Below, piece by piece: positions 19,988-32,224 of a stretch of DNA of 64,000 nucleotides. The stretch's first letter is position 1. Each line of letters opens with the position of its first letter. A program made the translations under genes and the position numbers. The notes under the pieces are model-generated. The model searched no databases, was not told the origin of the DNA, and worked only from the letters and a program-made list of their open reading frames with translations. The DNA lies in contig CM055111.1 of assembly GCA_029204225.1 (NCBI GenBank), forward strand, positions 28,912,340 through 28,976,339, written 5' to 3'. Source of the DNA: Diphasiastrum complanatum. Lineage: Eukaryota > Streptophyta > Lycopodiopsida > Lycopodiales > Lycopodiaceae.

Positions 19988-20008
19988 ATAGAGAGCCGAA
20001 ATCCAATA

Positions 20009-20198
20009 TTGGGCATTTCTTCTTGTTGTCATTCATATTTTAGTACAACTTGATTGACAGACATTAATCCCCCATATTTTATCGCACTATATACACACTA
20101 TAATTCAAACCCCCTCTGCTTTGATATACACACTACACAATTGGGCATTTCTTCTTGTTGTCATTCATATTTAAGTACTTGATTGACAGACATTAATT
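20009..20198 (+). repeat. direct repeat pair of about 60 bp
   Basis: TTGGGCATTTCTTCTTGTTG and the next 40 bp at 20009-20068 recur at 20141-20198 with small indels. The 72 bp between them also hold a doubled TATACACAC motif. No coding content. Confidence 0.7.
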
Positions 20199-21400
20199 TC
20201 TGATGTGGACAACGGCGCGCTCAGGTCCCGTAAAGAAAAGGATGAAGCTACAGGCTGGCCCGCTTAAGGTCACGATTGGTGCCTTGACAGTCTTCGTCAG
20301 GTTTAACAAGTTGAAAAATTTTTGGTGCTTGATCCTGGGAAGAGCTTTGGTGAATATATCTGCAACCATTTTTGTTGTGCAACAGTATTGAAGAATCACT
20401 TGTCCTAAGAAAACTTTTTCCCTAATAAAATGATATTGGATTTCAATATGCTTAGACCTGCCATGAAATCTAGGATTCAGAGACAATGAAGCTGATATTG
20501 TCACATAGAATGGTGGTAGCATTAAACTACGTGTGATGCAAATCATGAAGTAGTAGTCTGATCCACATAGCTTCTTTTGAAGCTTGGCATGCTGCGATGT
20601 ACTTCGCTTCGGTTGAAGAGAGCGCAACTGATTTCTGCTTTCTTGAGTTCCATGAGATTGGTCCCCCTGCCAGAAAGAAACAGAACTCGAAAATGATTTT
20701 TTTTCTAGCTGAGGCATTTCCTCCCCAATCTGAGTCGAAGTAGCCTTGAGAAATTACTGGACCAATAGCAGTTCCATCATATCATAAAACGTGATGTAGA
20801 CTTCCTTGAATATATCTCATAACTCTCTTTAATGCTTTGCAATGTAAGATCCTAGGATTAGACATGTATTGACTCAGTGTGCTAACTGTGTATGTTAAAT
20901 CCGGTCTGGTGCAAAGCATGACATACATCAAAGATCCTATAAGTGAATGATAAGGGTACTTTGCTAAGTCGAGTACTTCGCTTTCGGTATCTGCACAAGA
21001 AGGTTTAGTCAATGTCATAGCTGGATCCATTGGAGTATCAATCGGTTTGCAATCAAACAAATGAAACTTTTCTAGAATGGATCCTAGATATTTCTGCAGG
21101 CTAAGATAGATTTTCTTATGCAATCTTTCCCTAGTGATGTGTATTCCTAATAATGAATGAACAGTGCCTAAATCAGTGACAGATCACTCTTAGTAGTGTG
21201 TAGTAAGAAAGTGTCGTTAGACAAAATAAATGCATCATCGACGTACAGAGCTATGTGAATTGACTTGATACCTATGTATTTGATATAAATGTTACAGTCA
21301 CCGTAATTGTTCGCAAAACCTAATTGAATGAGATAAGCGTTGATCCTCTCAAACCAAGCTCTTGCGGCTTGCTTCAAGCCATAGATTGCTTTGTGTAGCT
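20193..21400 (-). pseudogene. copia family D RT palm and RNase H
   Basis: Reverse order: MKQAARAWFERINAYLIQLG, IHIALYVDDAFILSNDTFLL (catalytic YVDD intact, near 21245), LGSILEKFHLFDCKPIDTPM, YHSLIGSLMYVMLCTRPDLT, then RNase H (TEAKYIAACQASKEAMW, KHIEIQYHFIREKVFLGQVI, ADIFTKALPRIKHQKF). Small frameshifts separate the blocks. Integrase, gag and LTRs are absent. Confidence 0.8.
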
Positions 21401-21412
21401 TGCAGACCTTGT

Positions 21413-22165
21413 GTTGGATTATTCTCCTAATTATCGACTAATTGTTTTTAATCTTCATCCACTACATTCTCCAGCTCTACAGTTTTATGCATGTTTCTAC
21501 ATAGTCTGCAGAAATACTCGAGAATCGCTCAATTTCCAGGAAGTACTAACTGGATGGATGCCAGCTTACTATGGCCCACTAGCCATTATGATCTACGACC
21601 TAATTAGGTATCCTATGACTGGACATTGTTGCATTTGCTTAGTATAAATAGTTGTTCATACGTCTATCAGTTTAATTCAAGTAGTTCAATTGAATCAAGT
21701 AGCAGCCGCTCTCAAGCTTTCAAGCTTGAATACTCTTGAGCATTCTAGCTTAGTTCTTTAGAGTTCATTTAGAGTTTTGCTATCAGCGCTTACTGCTTAT
21801 CAATGGAAGTGCAATTCACACAGAGATATCAATTGCTCAGAGTTAGCTTGGAGCATGCAGTTTCTATGCGCAATTGTCTTGTGCACATCATCATTTGTTT
21901 CATGCTGAATCGATGTATCCTTTATGCATTCAGTTTTATGTCAAAATGTATGCATCTCTATGATTGTTTTTGTAATTGATAATATCATATTTCTTTTGTT
22001 TGATAATTCAATACATTGTTTGGCTACGTAATCACTGTAGTACTGACAATTTCAAAGTTAGTTACTATAATATTGAACATGACTTCTATCATTATGTTCT
22101 GCTCAATATTGGTAGGCATAGTCATGCATTGAAAAAGCAAATTCCATTCCGCTGCGCCCGATAAG
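21413..22165 (+). repeat. copia E LTR, left copy
   Basis: Shares an ordered set of blocks with 23640-24420: AGGAAG..CTAACT, TATAAATAGTTG (21643), GCTTACTGCTTAT, and GTCAT(A/G)CATT near the end. It is strongly diverged from the other copy. The left edge starts TGTTGGATTATTC and the right edge is approximate. It precedes copia pol fragments, as an LTR would. Confidence 0.5.
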
Positions 22166-22249
22166 TCATTTATTGTCTTCGACTTGTCGTTATTGCATTA
22201 TCACCTCTTTCCAACACCTTGTGCTCTTGGCCTTTGACTTCAAATCGGG

Positions 22250-22700
22250 CTGGAAGGTATATAGCTCCTCTTCGATGAGAAAGACTATCTTGACATCCAT
22301 TTGATGTATTTTGAGGTATTCGCCACTGCTAATGCATTCAGAGCCCTGATTGACTACATTTCAACAACAGGACTGAATATTTCTTGATAATCCACTCCTT
22401 GGACTTGAGTGAACCCCTTAGCCACCAGCCGTGCTTTCCATGTTGCAATGTAGCCATCAAAGTTGATTTTTTTCTTGAAGATCCACTTGGTGGTGTCTAT
22501 AACTCTCTTGTGAGTGGGGAAGTCGACTAGTGTCCAGGTCTGGTGTGTCAAAAGTGAGTTGAACTCGCTTTCCATAGCTTCTTGCCATGTCACAGCCGCC
22601 CTTGGAGTTAGTTGCTTCGGCCAGGGTTAGTTGCTTTGTCCAGAATGATTGAGGTGCATACCTCTTAGGAACTATTTGGACCCGTGAGGATCTTCAGACA
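22250..22700 (-). pseudogene. copia E RT N-terminal fragment, inverted
   Basis: WQEAMESEFNSLLTHQTWTL, WIFKKKINFDGYIATWKARL and VAKGFTQVQGVDYQEIFSPV form the start of copia RT. The same family occurs forward at 47500-47770. It lies opposite in orientation to the adjacent RT/RNase H fragment, so part of the element was inverted. Confidence 0.75.
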
Positions 22701-22739
22701 GTCGGCTAACCGGACTACGATGATATAGCCCAAAGGTTA

Positions 22740-23560
22740 TCTAATCAACAACAAATAGGATCATGTATGTAGACTGCATAAAGCACTTAATGGCTTGAAA
22801 CAATCTGCTAGAGCTTGATTATAGAGAATCAACACTTTTCTTATTGATCATGGTTATAACCCAAACACTTCATATTCAAAAGTCTACTTCAAGTCAATGC
22901 AACACTTTTTTCTTATCATTACATTGTACGAGGACGACACACTAATATTCAGCAACAGTGTTGAGCTAATAACAGATGTAAAACAAATGTTGTTCTCAGA
23001 ATTTGACATGACAGATCTGGGCGAAGCTCATTACTATCTTGGTATTCCAATCCAAAGATATAGAGAGCACAAACTCATTTACATCACTCAACGGAGGTAC
23101 ATTTACAATATGCTAGTCAAATATAATCTAATGAATTGCAAGTTAGCTCACTCGCCAATAGACCCGGGTGTCAAATTGTCAAAGAATCAGTGTCCTCAAA
23201 CAAAAGTTGCAGTCACTTTCTCAAGTCAACATACGGAGAATGTTGGTATTATATATTGGAAAGCTCTTATAAGGGTTATGAGATACATTCGAGCCACTAT
23301 GGACCAATGCATCTGGACAATGACAAATTCAACATACTCAGTGGTTATTCGGATGTGAGTTGGGCAGGAGATGTAGACACTCAATAGATCCACATCTAAA
23401 TTTACATTATTCCTCAATGACAATTCAATTTCATGAAACAGTCGCAAACAAACCTCAGTAGCTCTATCATCTATAGGATTTAGTGTATATTGATGTCTCT
23501 CAATCAATAAAGGAAACAATGTGGTTGCAAAAACTTACTATCGGATGTTTGTCTGAAGTA
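22740..23560 (+). pseudogene. copia E RT C-terminal part and RNase H start
   Basis: LYEDDTLIFSNSVELITDVK stands where YVDD is expected (YEDD), followed by FSEFDMTDLGEAHYYLGIPI, MNCKLAHSPIDPGVKLSKNQ, and RVMRYIRATMDQCIW. In the next frame SGYSDVSWAGDVDTQ starts RNase H. Stops and a frameshift near 23210 break it. Confidence 0.75.
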
Positions 23561-23639
23561 GAATGCTCTGACAATTGTCTATTATGATATTCAAAGTGTT
23601 ATAGTTTTGTTTATCTAATTATGTAGTTTTACTCACGTT

Positions 23640-24420
23640 TTGACACAATCTATTGAAATACACAGGAATGGCTAATAGTCAAGTTCGACAACGACAAAGA
23701 GTATCGAATGTGTTTGAACTATCTAATATTAACAAAATTGTTTTCTCTTGTTTTGAAGCTAATGACTTGCTCTAATGGTTTTTGCAAGTTGTTTTTAGGA
23801 AGCCTAACTAGATAAGTGACAACGCAATATGGCTATGCTCCAATTGTGATCTGCGACCAAACAACTATCTTGAACTATCATTTGGATAAGCCTAAATGGC
23901 ATTTATAACAAGTATAAATAGTTGATCATTTTCTAGGTTAACTTATTAACCTTCTTCATCATTTGCATATTGATCATGGAGATTAATATAGCGCATTGCT
24001 AGAAACGCTTACTGCTTATTAGCGGAAATGTCAGATAGAGTCAAGCATATACTCAGAGATAGTTTAGAGTACGCAATTGCATATGTTATAGTTTTGTGCT
24101 CATGATTATTCTAATTTGTACATGCTGCTTACTGAATTGATCATACAATTTTATTGCATTTAGTATTATGTCAGAATGGTCGAATGCTTCTTCTGATAAA
24201 TAGTCTTGTCTGAACTATCAAATACTTTGATATTGTAATATGCGATACAACAATGTTTATTCAGTTATGTTTTTCTATGAAATCAATCTAGCAAATTCTA
24301 ATGTTTTCAAAGTTAGAATCACTTAGAACTCAAACACAACAATAGTCATGATAGTTTTGTTCGAATTTGATAGGCGTAGTCATACATTAGGAGAACGATT
24401 ATTTTGCAGAAGCCGATAGT
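23640..24420 (+). repeat. copia E LTR, right copy
   Basis: It follows the RNase H fragment on the same strand, as a 3' LTR should, and shares TATAAATAGTTG (23913) and further blocks with 21413-22165. Its exact limits are not clear. Confidence 0.5.
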
Positions 24421-24439
24421 GCATCTATAAGATGCAGCC

Positions 24440-25940
24440 ATTTCTCTATTGAGCATCCTATTCTTCTTCCAACATGCCCTTCTTGAAGGAGGAACATGAA
24501 GAGAGTTTGAATTTTTGGCCTTGTTGCTCTTTGCAGGTCATAGCATAATCGTTCAATGGGACTGATTCCAAAAGTGGTGGATCAAGAACAATTTCCTTCT
24601 GCTTTTGAGCTCTTGTAACAACCATCACTAGCACAACTGGTTTTTTTTGTCTTCATTTAAGTTGTGTATGAGTTTGTTCTAAAACATTGTCTTGGATTAA
24701 TCAAAATCATATTTATTGTCATTGTTGTAGTTGGCACCTTTGGCCACAATCTTTATAGCAATGTCCGTAACCGCATTCTTGACAAAATCGTGTGAATTTG
24801 TTTTTATTTGGACATTTAGCCATATGATGATTTTCTCCACAACCAAAACATCCTAGTGGAGCTCTTGTCCACCATATTGACTATTGTTCTCGTGTGGCAA
24901 CATAAATAGCATATTGCTCATTAACACCATGATCTTATTGATTAGCTGGTACCATCCATGGATAAGTGTTTTGGCTTGCGGATGCATTTGGTTCAACCAT
25001 ATTAGCCTGAGGTCCTTGTTGGCTTGGAGGTGCTGGTAATGCCAAAGGTTGTGGATGTTGACCTACTCTATCATCCCTTGGTGGTATTCCCATGGTTGAT
25101 GAACTTTAATGATATCCATACTTATGATAACATTGTTAAAACATTCTTGGATTGAATAAACAAAAGACTGTTTCATGACTAGTGGAATTGCAAAGATGAC
25201 AATACTTATTGGTCACTCTTTCTTTCATCGTTGGACACTCATTGATTGTAAGGTTCCCAACACATATTGCGCACCATACATTCTCTCTTTCAGGATACTA
25301 TTGTCGCATCAGCTTGTCAAACATCTCATTTATCTTAGCAACATGAGCTTCTAGTGTCTCATCAAGTTGAGCTTGCATTTGTTCCATCTGTAACTATTGT
25401 CTTTGGCCCCCAACTTTTCAAACTCATTCATCGTCAAATTCATATTTGCATTGATGTTGGTAGATGCAAGTAGATGCAATAGTAGTTTGTCCAATTGTAT
25501 AAGACAACATTCCAATATTGAATTCATCATCTGAGTCTTCGTATTTCTCTCATATTGCATCATCCATTGCTTGCTACAATGTAGCAAATCTAGCTAAAAA
25601 TCACATAATCATGGCATGATCAGGTTTCATTTTTGGATTACATTCTGATTGAAGATGTTTGATTCATTCAATGTAATCTCTATTTGTCTCTTTCTTTTTC
25701 ATCTTGATCTTACTCAACAACATGAACAAATCTTCGAGAAACTTCCTTGGCTTGAATCGAGTGATCGATATTGGATCATCGAGTTCTATACTCTCTATAA
25801 TTGACAAAAATAAAGTTGATGATAATGGCCCTTCTATGGCTTGTTAATCTCCACAGCTTATATTGTAGATAGTTCAGGCTACTATGAACTCACTGGCGGA
25901 CCTTGCAAAGGTTCACTAAACGGTACTATGGTGAAAGTTC
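24440..25940 (-). pseudogene. gypsy family X copy 2, gag
   Basis: From the right: LDDPISITRFKPRKFLEDLF, MNEFEKLG, CAICVGNLTINEC, CHLCNSTSHETVFC, a Pro/Gln-rich linker, GCFGCGENHHMAKC and CQECGYGHCYKDC. The finger order is that of copy 1 at 3050-2430. Many stops lie within. The gag start would be near 25940, about 100-170 bp inside the tRNA-like primer site at 26038-26112. Confidence 0.7.
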
Positions 25941-26037
25941 TTTTTGATAATTTGGAGTAAAACTCACTGAAAGCGTTAATCTAATGATTATGATCAAACT
26001 CTTTTTTGCATAATTGACTAGAGATGGAAATTATTTG

Positions 26038-26109
26038 GTCATTGTAGTGTAGTGGTGAGTATTTTTGCCTGTCATGTGGACAACCCAAGTTCAATCCTTG
26101 GCAATGACA
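26038..26109 (+). tRNA. tRNA-Asp(GTC)-like sequence; probable gypsy primer copy, not a working gene
   Basis: The forward strand folds as a full tRNA. The 7-bp acceptor stem (GTCATTG/CAATGAC) and the T stem (CCAAG/CTTGG) are perfect. The anticodon stem pairs with several G-T wobbles around the loop CTGTCAT, giving anticodon GTC. An A and then CCA follow the acceptor at 26109-26112; nuclear tRNA genes do not encode CCA. On the reverse strand its 3' end sits where the tRNA-Asp primer site of the leftward gypsy X element is expected, preceded by a possible LTR end (TCTCTACA). Changes look like C-to-T decay. Confidence 0.6.
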
Positions 26110-26112
26110 CCA
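26095..26112 (-). other. probable gypsy primer-binding site (tRNA-Asp)
   Basis: The reverse strand reads TGGTGTCATTGCCAAGGA, a decayed form of the TGGCGCC-type plant gypsy site. It has the correct orientation for the gag at 25940-24440. Confidence 0.55.
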
Positions 26113-26309
26113 AAATTGTAGAGACTTTGTCTCACCCACCTTCAAAATTGATTTTCAAGAAAACGCAAAGCAAATAAGATACGAAGAGGATTCTTCTTCC
26201 ATGTCACATGGTAGTTCGATCCCATGATAGCAAAGCTTAAATTCAAAGTGTTATGTATGCTATGATGATAATCTAACGTAACATCCATAGATCCTAAATC
26301 TTCATGAAG

Positions 26310-27220
<911 letters not shown>

Positions 27221-27224
27221 GAGG

Positions 27225-27720
27225 GTCCTGGCATCCTGAGAGTGTAAGCCCATAGCCCAATGAGCACCTGTAAAATAATGTATTTTAAATAAACTAGACT
27301 TTGGGCCATGTAATCAAAATAATGTTAAAAGGCCCAAAGTTTAAGTTAACTAGGTTTGCTAAGTTTTGATAAGTAGTCAAAGTCAAAATGGTGGTAGGTG
27401 GGTTGTGCTTTATTGTGCACCATAGATTAGAGTGTGTTTTTTGAAGGGTTAGGATTTCAATCCTATTTTCTTGAAGTAGCCAATAGAAACCAAGGGGCAA
27501 GTGCCTCCTCAAAGATAAGAAGACACCTCTTGCAACTCTCTCTCTTTTCTATCGTTTGTTTGTGGATTGGATAGGTGGTTAGTGCTAGTGGGTGGGGGTG
27601 GAGTAGTGTCAAAATCATGAGAACAACTACAATCTAGCTAAAGCTCTATCTTGTGTTCTGACCCCTTTTGACAGGTGAAGGGGCTACTCAATGCCACATA
27701 TCTCTACACCCTACAACCTT
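27225..27720 (+). repeat. LTR-like sequence related to 49293-49700
   Basis: GAGGGTCCTGGCATCCTGAG, then TGTAAGCCCA, corresponds to GAGGGACTTGGCACCCTGCG, then TGTAAGTCCA at 49285. Both follow a purine-rich stretch and are AT-rich, as gypsy LTRs are. Ends are not defined. Confidence 0.4.
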
Positions 27721-28618
27721 GGAAATTTTACGGTCAAAGTAATAGCGTATTGTTTAGTGAATAAACATTAAGCTAAATCATAATTGAGCTCTTTAATAGC
27801 ATGTTGTATGAAAATATCAAGCTCTAGATTTGCATTTCTTTTATTTAATAGTGCCCTTCACTACAACATAGTTTGTTGCAATTAACATGGCATGCATCTG
27901 AATTAATCTCACTAATGGTTTTTTGAATTTGCAAAAAGTCATCTTGTAAATGATTAAAAAAGTATCATCCCATGTAATGAATCAAAAGAGTGCAAAGCCC
28001 TAAAAATGAGATGCATGTTGCCAATGCTACTTATAGCCATGTTGTCCATGTGCAAGGCCACTACAATGATAATGAAAAGTTGAAATGTACATATTACACT
28101 TTCACTTGGTGCTCATTTGAGCACATGTTGTGCATTCATAGTACTAATAACAAGTTCTCTATAGTGTAAGTGGAAATGATGAGATGTGCATTGTGGGCCT
28201 TAATGCAACATAAAGTGAAATAGGTTTGCATAATGATTTATGAAAAGGTTTGCGAACTTAATGTACAAAATCATCTTGTCAATCACATTATGATTGAGTA
28301 TGAACACCATAAATATTAGTGGACTACCACTAGATTCACTTTAATAATATTTCCACTGCTCCAATGCTTAGAAATGCCTTTATCTCAAATTACAAACTTT
28401 GGATTCATTTTAGTGGCACCACAAAGTTGTGATATGAGGTCATATTTAAATTGGGGTATAGAACAAAGTATGACTTTATGTTGCAATTAAATGTATAGGA
28501 GAGTCTCACACATGTTGTACAATGTTTTGATATCTCATTTATCTTGTGGAGGTTAGAGATTCGTTTTGTAAAGCGAGAATGTCCTTAGACATCTTGTGTC
28601 CTCAAGTATTATTTTGAG
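27720..28618. other. AT-rich stretch with no recognised content
   Basis: No coding frame, tRNA, repeat array or retroelement motif is recognised on either strand. It ends where copia A3 protease homology begins. Confidence 0.5.
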
Positions 28619-29284
28619 TTATAAAATTGTATTGGGCACCCTTACTCCATCCGCAATAACTATGAACTTTTGGTTCACATCCTTCACAAAGCAACGATCA
28701 TGGGCAAATTCTACTTTCAACTTTTGATCAATAATGATTCCAACAGAAAGTAGATTTTTTTTCAAACGTGGTACATAAAGTACCTCCTTGATCATCCTGC
28801 TTTTGCCATCAAGTAGTTGGATTGAAACGGTGCCTATCCCCTTGATCTTGCACACATCACCGTTTGCTTGTGAAACGGACGTTCCATTATCCAACACTTT
28901 CAAGCTACTGAACCAATTCTTGTTACCTATCATGTGTCTTGTGGCTCCCAAGTCAATATACCACGCTTGATCATCTTGATTAGATGACAATGCAGATATG
29001 AAGATGCTAGAGTCTTCAATCTCACCCTCATCGACAAGGTTACCTACTTGCTTTGGTTTTCCCTTGCCTTGTTCTGCCAGGAATTTGTGACATTCACTCT
29101 TCCAATGGCCCTTTTTACCACAATGGAAGCACTTGTCTTTCTTCTTGGTCTTATTGGAAGATCCCTCATCCTCCTGAGTCTTGGCAAATTGTTGTTTAGA
29201 CTTCTTCTTGCCCTTGCCCTTGCCTTGTTTTTGGCGTGTCGCAAGTGCCTGATCGTCAATATTTTGACGTCTAGCTTTCGCCAT
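28619..29284 (-). pseudogene. copia A3 nucleocapsid and protease
   Basis: 221 open codons. CFHCGKKGHWKSECHKFLAE is an intact CX2CX4HX4C knuckle. The protease active site has changed from D-S-G to D-L-G (WYIDLGATRHM), which should abolish catalysis. VLYVPRLKKNLLSVGIIIDQ follows. Homology ends at 28619. Confidence 0.8.
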
Positions 29285-29287
29285 TTC

Positions 29288-29884
29288 TCATCGTTGCTCT
29301 TCCTGCATCAAGATTCCTATGAGCTCGTCAAAGATTGACAATCTTTCTCTTGATGCTATTCCACTCACAAACATCTGATGGGGTTCTGCAATGTCGCACA
29401 ATGCATTGTACACCAGCTCCTCATCACGTATGCGCTCACCAATAGAATGCAGTTCATCTCTCATTGTCTTGATTCTGGTCATGTACATCTGAATGTGCTC
29501 TCCTTGCTCTATTTGGGCACTATTCAGCTTTGACTTCAGAAACATGATTCTTGACAGATTTGACATCTCGAATTGCTCCTTTAGCACATCCCATGCTTGT
29601 TTGGGTGTAACAGCATCACAAATGTGGGTAATGATGTGATCCTTCACTGACAAGTTAATGAAGGTAAAAGCTTTCCTCATCTTTTTGTCAAACACTTTGA
29701 TATCCGCTTCATTTGGCGGCCTTCTCTCATCACCTGTGACAAATTCCCACACGTCTTTCTCATCAGTGTTTTTCATTTTGAATTTCCACACTGCATAGCT
29801 GGAAATCCTGTCCAATTTGCTACTTTCACTCAAAATGGACTCTCCCATATTTGTCATCACAAAACTGCTTGAAACTTCTGTCGT
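29288..29884 (-). pseudogene. copia A3 gag
   Basis: ESILSESSKLDRISSYAVWK, FTFINLSVKDHIITHICDAV, TPKQAWDVLKEQFEMSNLSR and RIKTMRDELHSIGERIRDEE are standard copia gag blocks. The start codon used by copy A2 (ATG at 43055) is ACG here (29884-29882); the next ATG is 29857. An in-frame TGA after QEEQR separates it from nucleocapsid. It is the most complete gag in the window. Confidence 0.8.
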
Positions 29885-31126
29885 AGGCTAAGAGCAGTAT
29901 GCTGAGGCCAACTGTGATGTCAGAAGTTGAAAATAATGACTTGCGCTTTTTTCCTTACCAGGCCACTCACCGCTTTTCCACCAAATTGAAAGCCAAATCG
30001 GCGTCGCCTTCCGAAATGCACTCAGTCGTCAACTCCAAATTACGTGCCCAATGAAATGGTGGAATCACTTTTTGGCACACTCTGAACACTCTCTTCGCTG
30101 CAATCACTCTGTTTTGTTGTACAATACTTGCAGGTACAGTTTGGGTGCCCTTCGTTTGGGGGTTATAGCATTTCGTTTGGGTCAAAACGGACAAAGGACC
30201 CAAAGATAGGGATTTTTCTTGTTTTTGAACTGTTTCCTCACCTTGAAGAAACTTCACACTTCACTTGTGAAGGGACCCAACTCCAATTTCAGTATGAAAT
30301 TTTTTTTAAAAAAATGAAATGCCCCTTGCACTTCTCTGTCCTTCGGGCCCACTTCACTTAAATCTAACGATGGATTTCAATCCAACGGCCCTCCTTGTAC
30401 ACAATCCCCACCATAGATACACAATCTCCTCAATCCGACGATTCTGAACACTTGTGCACTGATGGAAGCTCTTGCAAATGCTGTCCACTTCAAAACGCTA
30501 CATGTTTCTCTTGGTTCCTCGCGCGAGCAGGCCTGCGACCTCCTCCATCTCTCTCTCTCTTCCACGGGTTGTAGCTATGACTGCCCTCAGAGAATCAAAC
30601 TAGCACCCTCACGCTTCCACGGACAGCCACGACCTTCTCAGGTCTGATTTGCACTGCTAGGGCTCCCTCCTCTGGAACTTCATAGCTTCCAAAAAGGTTC
30701 AAAGAGAGAAATCTGCTTTCTTGAGCTTTCAAACCCTAGGCCAGGGTTTTTCTCATAAAACTACTCTTGGCTTCCTATTCAAAGTCTTCTAACATGCTTA
30801 TCTTCTTCCTCTGAGGTCGCCCTACTGCTGGAAAGCTGATGTTTCACTCCGTGTGTCAAACGATGTCTGATTGAATGCACACTAACTGCAAACACCAACT
30901 AGCCTTCTTTCAAAATTTCAAAATTCCGTTTGCTGAGGTTCTGATTCAATCGACAACTCTTGTCTCTGAATCCTCACACGGTCTCAAGCTCACCAAGCTT
31001 CTGTGTGCTAAACTCTCTGCACCAATGCTTCTCTTTCCGTCATCAACCCGCCGTAAACCCCAAACTCTCAAAATACAGTTCTCCCAAATATCTCTTCAAT
31101 GGTGATGTTGTACTATGTACACTCCG
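29885..31126 (-). other. long leader of copia A3
   Basis: About 1.24 kb separate the primer site from gag, the same length class as in A2 (43056-44366). Blocks near 30790-31125 are shared with A5 at 49715-50044. No ATG-initiated conserved frame is seen. Confidence 0.6.
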
Positions 31127-31138
31127 GCTTTGATACCA
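31127..31138 (-). other. primer-binding site of copia A3
   Basis: The reverse strand reads TGGTATCAAAGC, one change from TGGTATCAGAGC in A2, directly after the LTR. Confidence 0.75.
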
Positions 31139-31412
31139 ACTTAGAATTTGCTTCGAACAAGAACACGGATCATGCTACACAGTAACACAGATAGAAAACA
31201 CTCTCCACACCAAGCTCACGTAGCAACTGTATTTCTCAAAATGAAATTACACTGTACATATAGTTGTTCACTCAGACAACCCATGCATGACCCAAGTTGC
31301 CGTTGGCGGGACGCGTGTCCCATCGACTTGCCTCGTGGCGAGGCCAACTGATCCTTATCAATTGATAGGACCCACAGTACAGTAACACAGTGATTCTACT
31401 TTAATTGTAACT
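31139..31412 (-). repeat. copia A3 5' LTR, 274 bp
   Basis: Termini in element sense are AGTTACAATT and AATTCTAAGT, as in A2. Closely similar to 44379-44652. Confidence 0.85.
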
Positions 31413-32000
31413 AGATGCTACCATCAAGGATGTGTTGAAGCCATCCTCTTCCTCCTCCCCTTTTGCAGGATTGCCTTGATCTTCATTCCCTTGTGCATTC
31501 TTCTTCTTATAGCATTCGGAAGCAAAGTGTCCTTTCTTCCCACAAAAGAAAGACTTTAACTTTGCTTTATTCTTTTGCTTCCCTTTGGAGGTAGATACTC
31601 CATCCTTTGTCTCGGCCTCCTTGCCTTGGATCTTCTTGAAAGGATGAGTCTTCTTTTTGCCTTTAGATGTGAAGTTTGCTTTCTCATCACCGTTATGTAG
31701 TGATAAAGACCCCATTCTTGTTTTGAGGTGTAGAAGCCTACTCTCCTTGGCCACAAGAACATTATGCAATTTTTCAATTGATGGAAGTTGGTCTTGAATA
31801 TCAAAAGATTGAACTAGATTAGAGAACTCATTTCCTAATCCATTCAAAATTACTTGTACTAGCTCATTGTCTTGGATATTCTCTCCTATAGATCCCTTCA
31901 ATGACTCAATCACTATTTGATCATTAGCATTCAGTAGATTGAACCTAGATCTAGACAATGCACTAAAAACCTTGAATTTTGGACTAATATGCACTTTTTT
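31413..32000 (-). pseudogene. copia family F gag and nucleocapsid
   Basis: LLNANDQIVIESLKGSIGEN, NELVQVILNGLGNEFSNLVQ, LPSIEKLHNVLVAKESRLLH and, near the end, FFCGKKGHFASECYKKKNAQ, a zinc knuckle in which the first cysteine is serine. Upstream gag is lost. Copia A3 begins immediately downstream, interrupting it. Confidence 0.75.
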
Positions 32001-32212
32001 GGATCAAAAACACTAATGAAAGTTAATTTGGAGGTTGCTCTATGGTTTCACACGTGTGGATAGTACTTCAGCAGCCCACAAATCGATCTTGACCAAAAAC
32101 AATGATGATACCTATCTCCTTGAACTTGCCCTCTCAATTAGAACTCAAAAACAACAAATTGTCAATGATTTCACAAAAGTACTATTAATCATTTAGATCA
32201 CTCTTAGACTTG

Positions 32213-32224
32213 GCTCTGATACCA
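32213..32224 (-). other. primer-binding site of copia F
   Basis: TGGTATCAGAGC on the reverse strand, next to the LTR terminus TTGACA. Confidence 0.75.

Larger units (their letters stand above)
28619..31412 (-). mobile_element. Ty1/copia family A, copy A3 (5' half)
   Basis: Leftward from 31412: LTR (31412-31139), primer site (31138-31127), a leader of about 1.24 kb, gag (29884-29290) and nucleocapsid-protease to 28619, where it is truncated. Integrase, RT, RNase H and the 3' LTR are missing. It abuts the gag of copia F at 31413, so it probably inserted there. Confidence 0.8.

Noticed and set aside
29967-30257. Possible conserved upstream open frame in the copia A leader (also 43236-43427)
   Set aside because: Both copies lack an ATG (they start at GTG) and the A2 copy has a frameshift. 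Shared ancestry explains the similarity.
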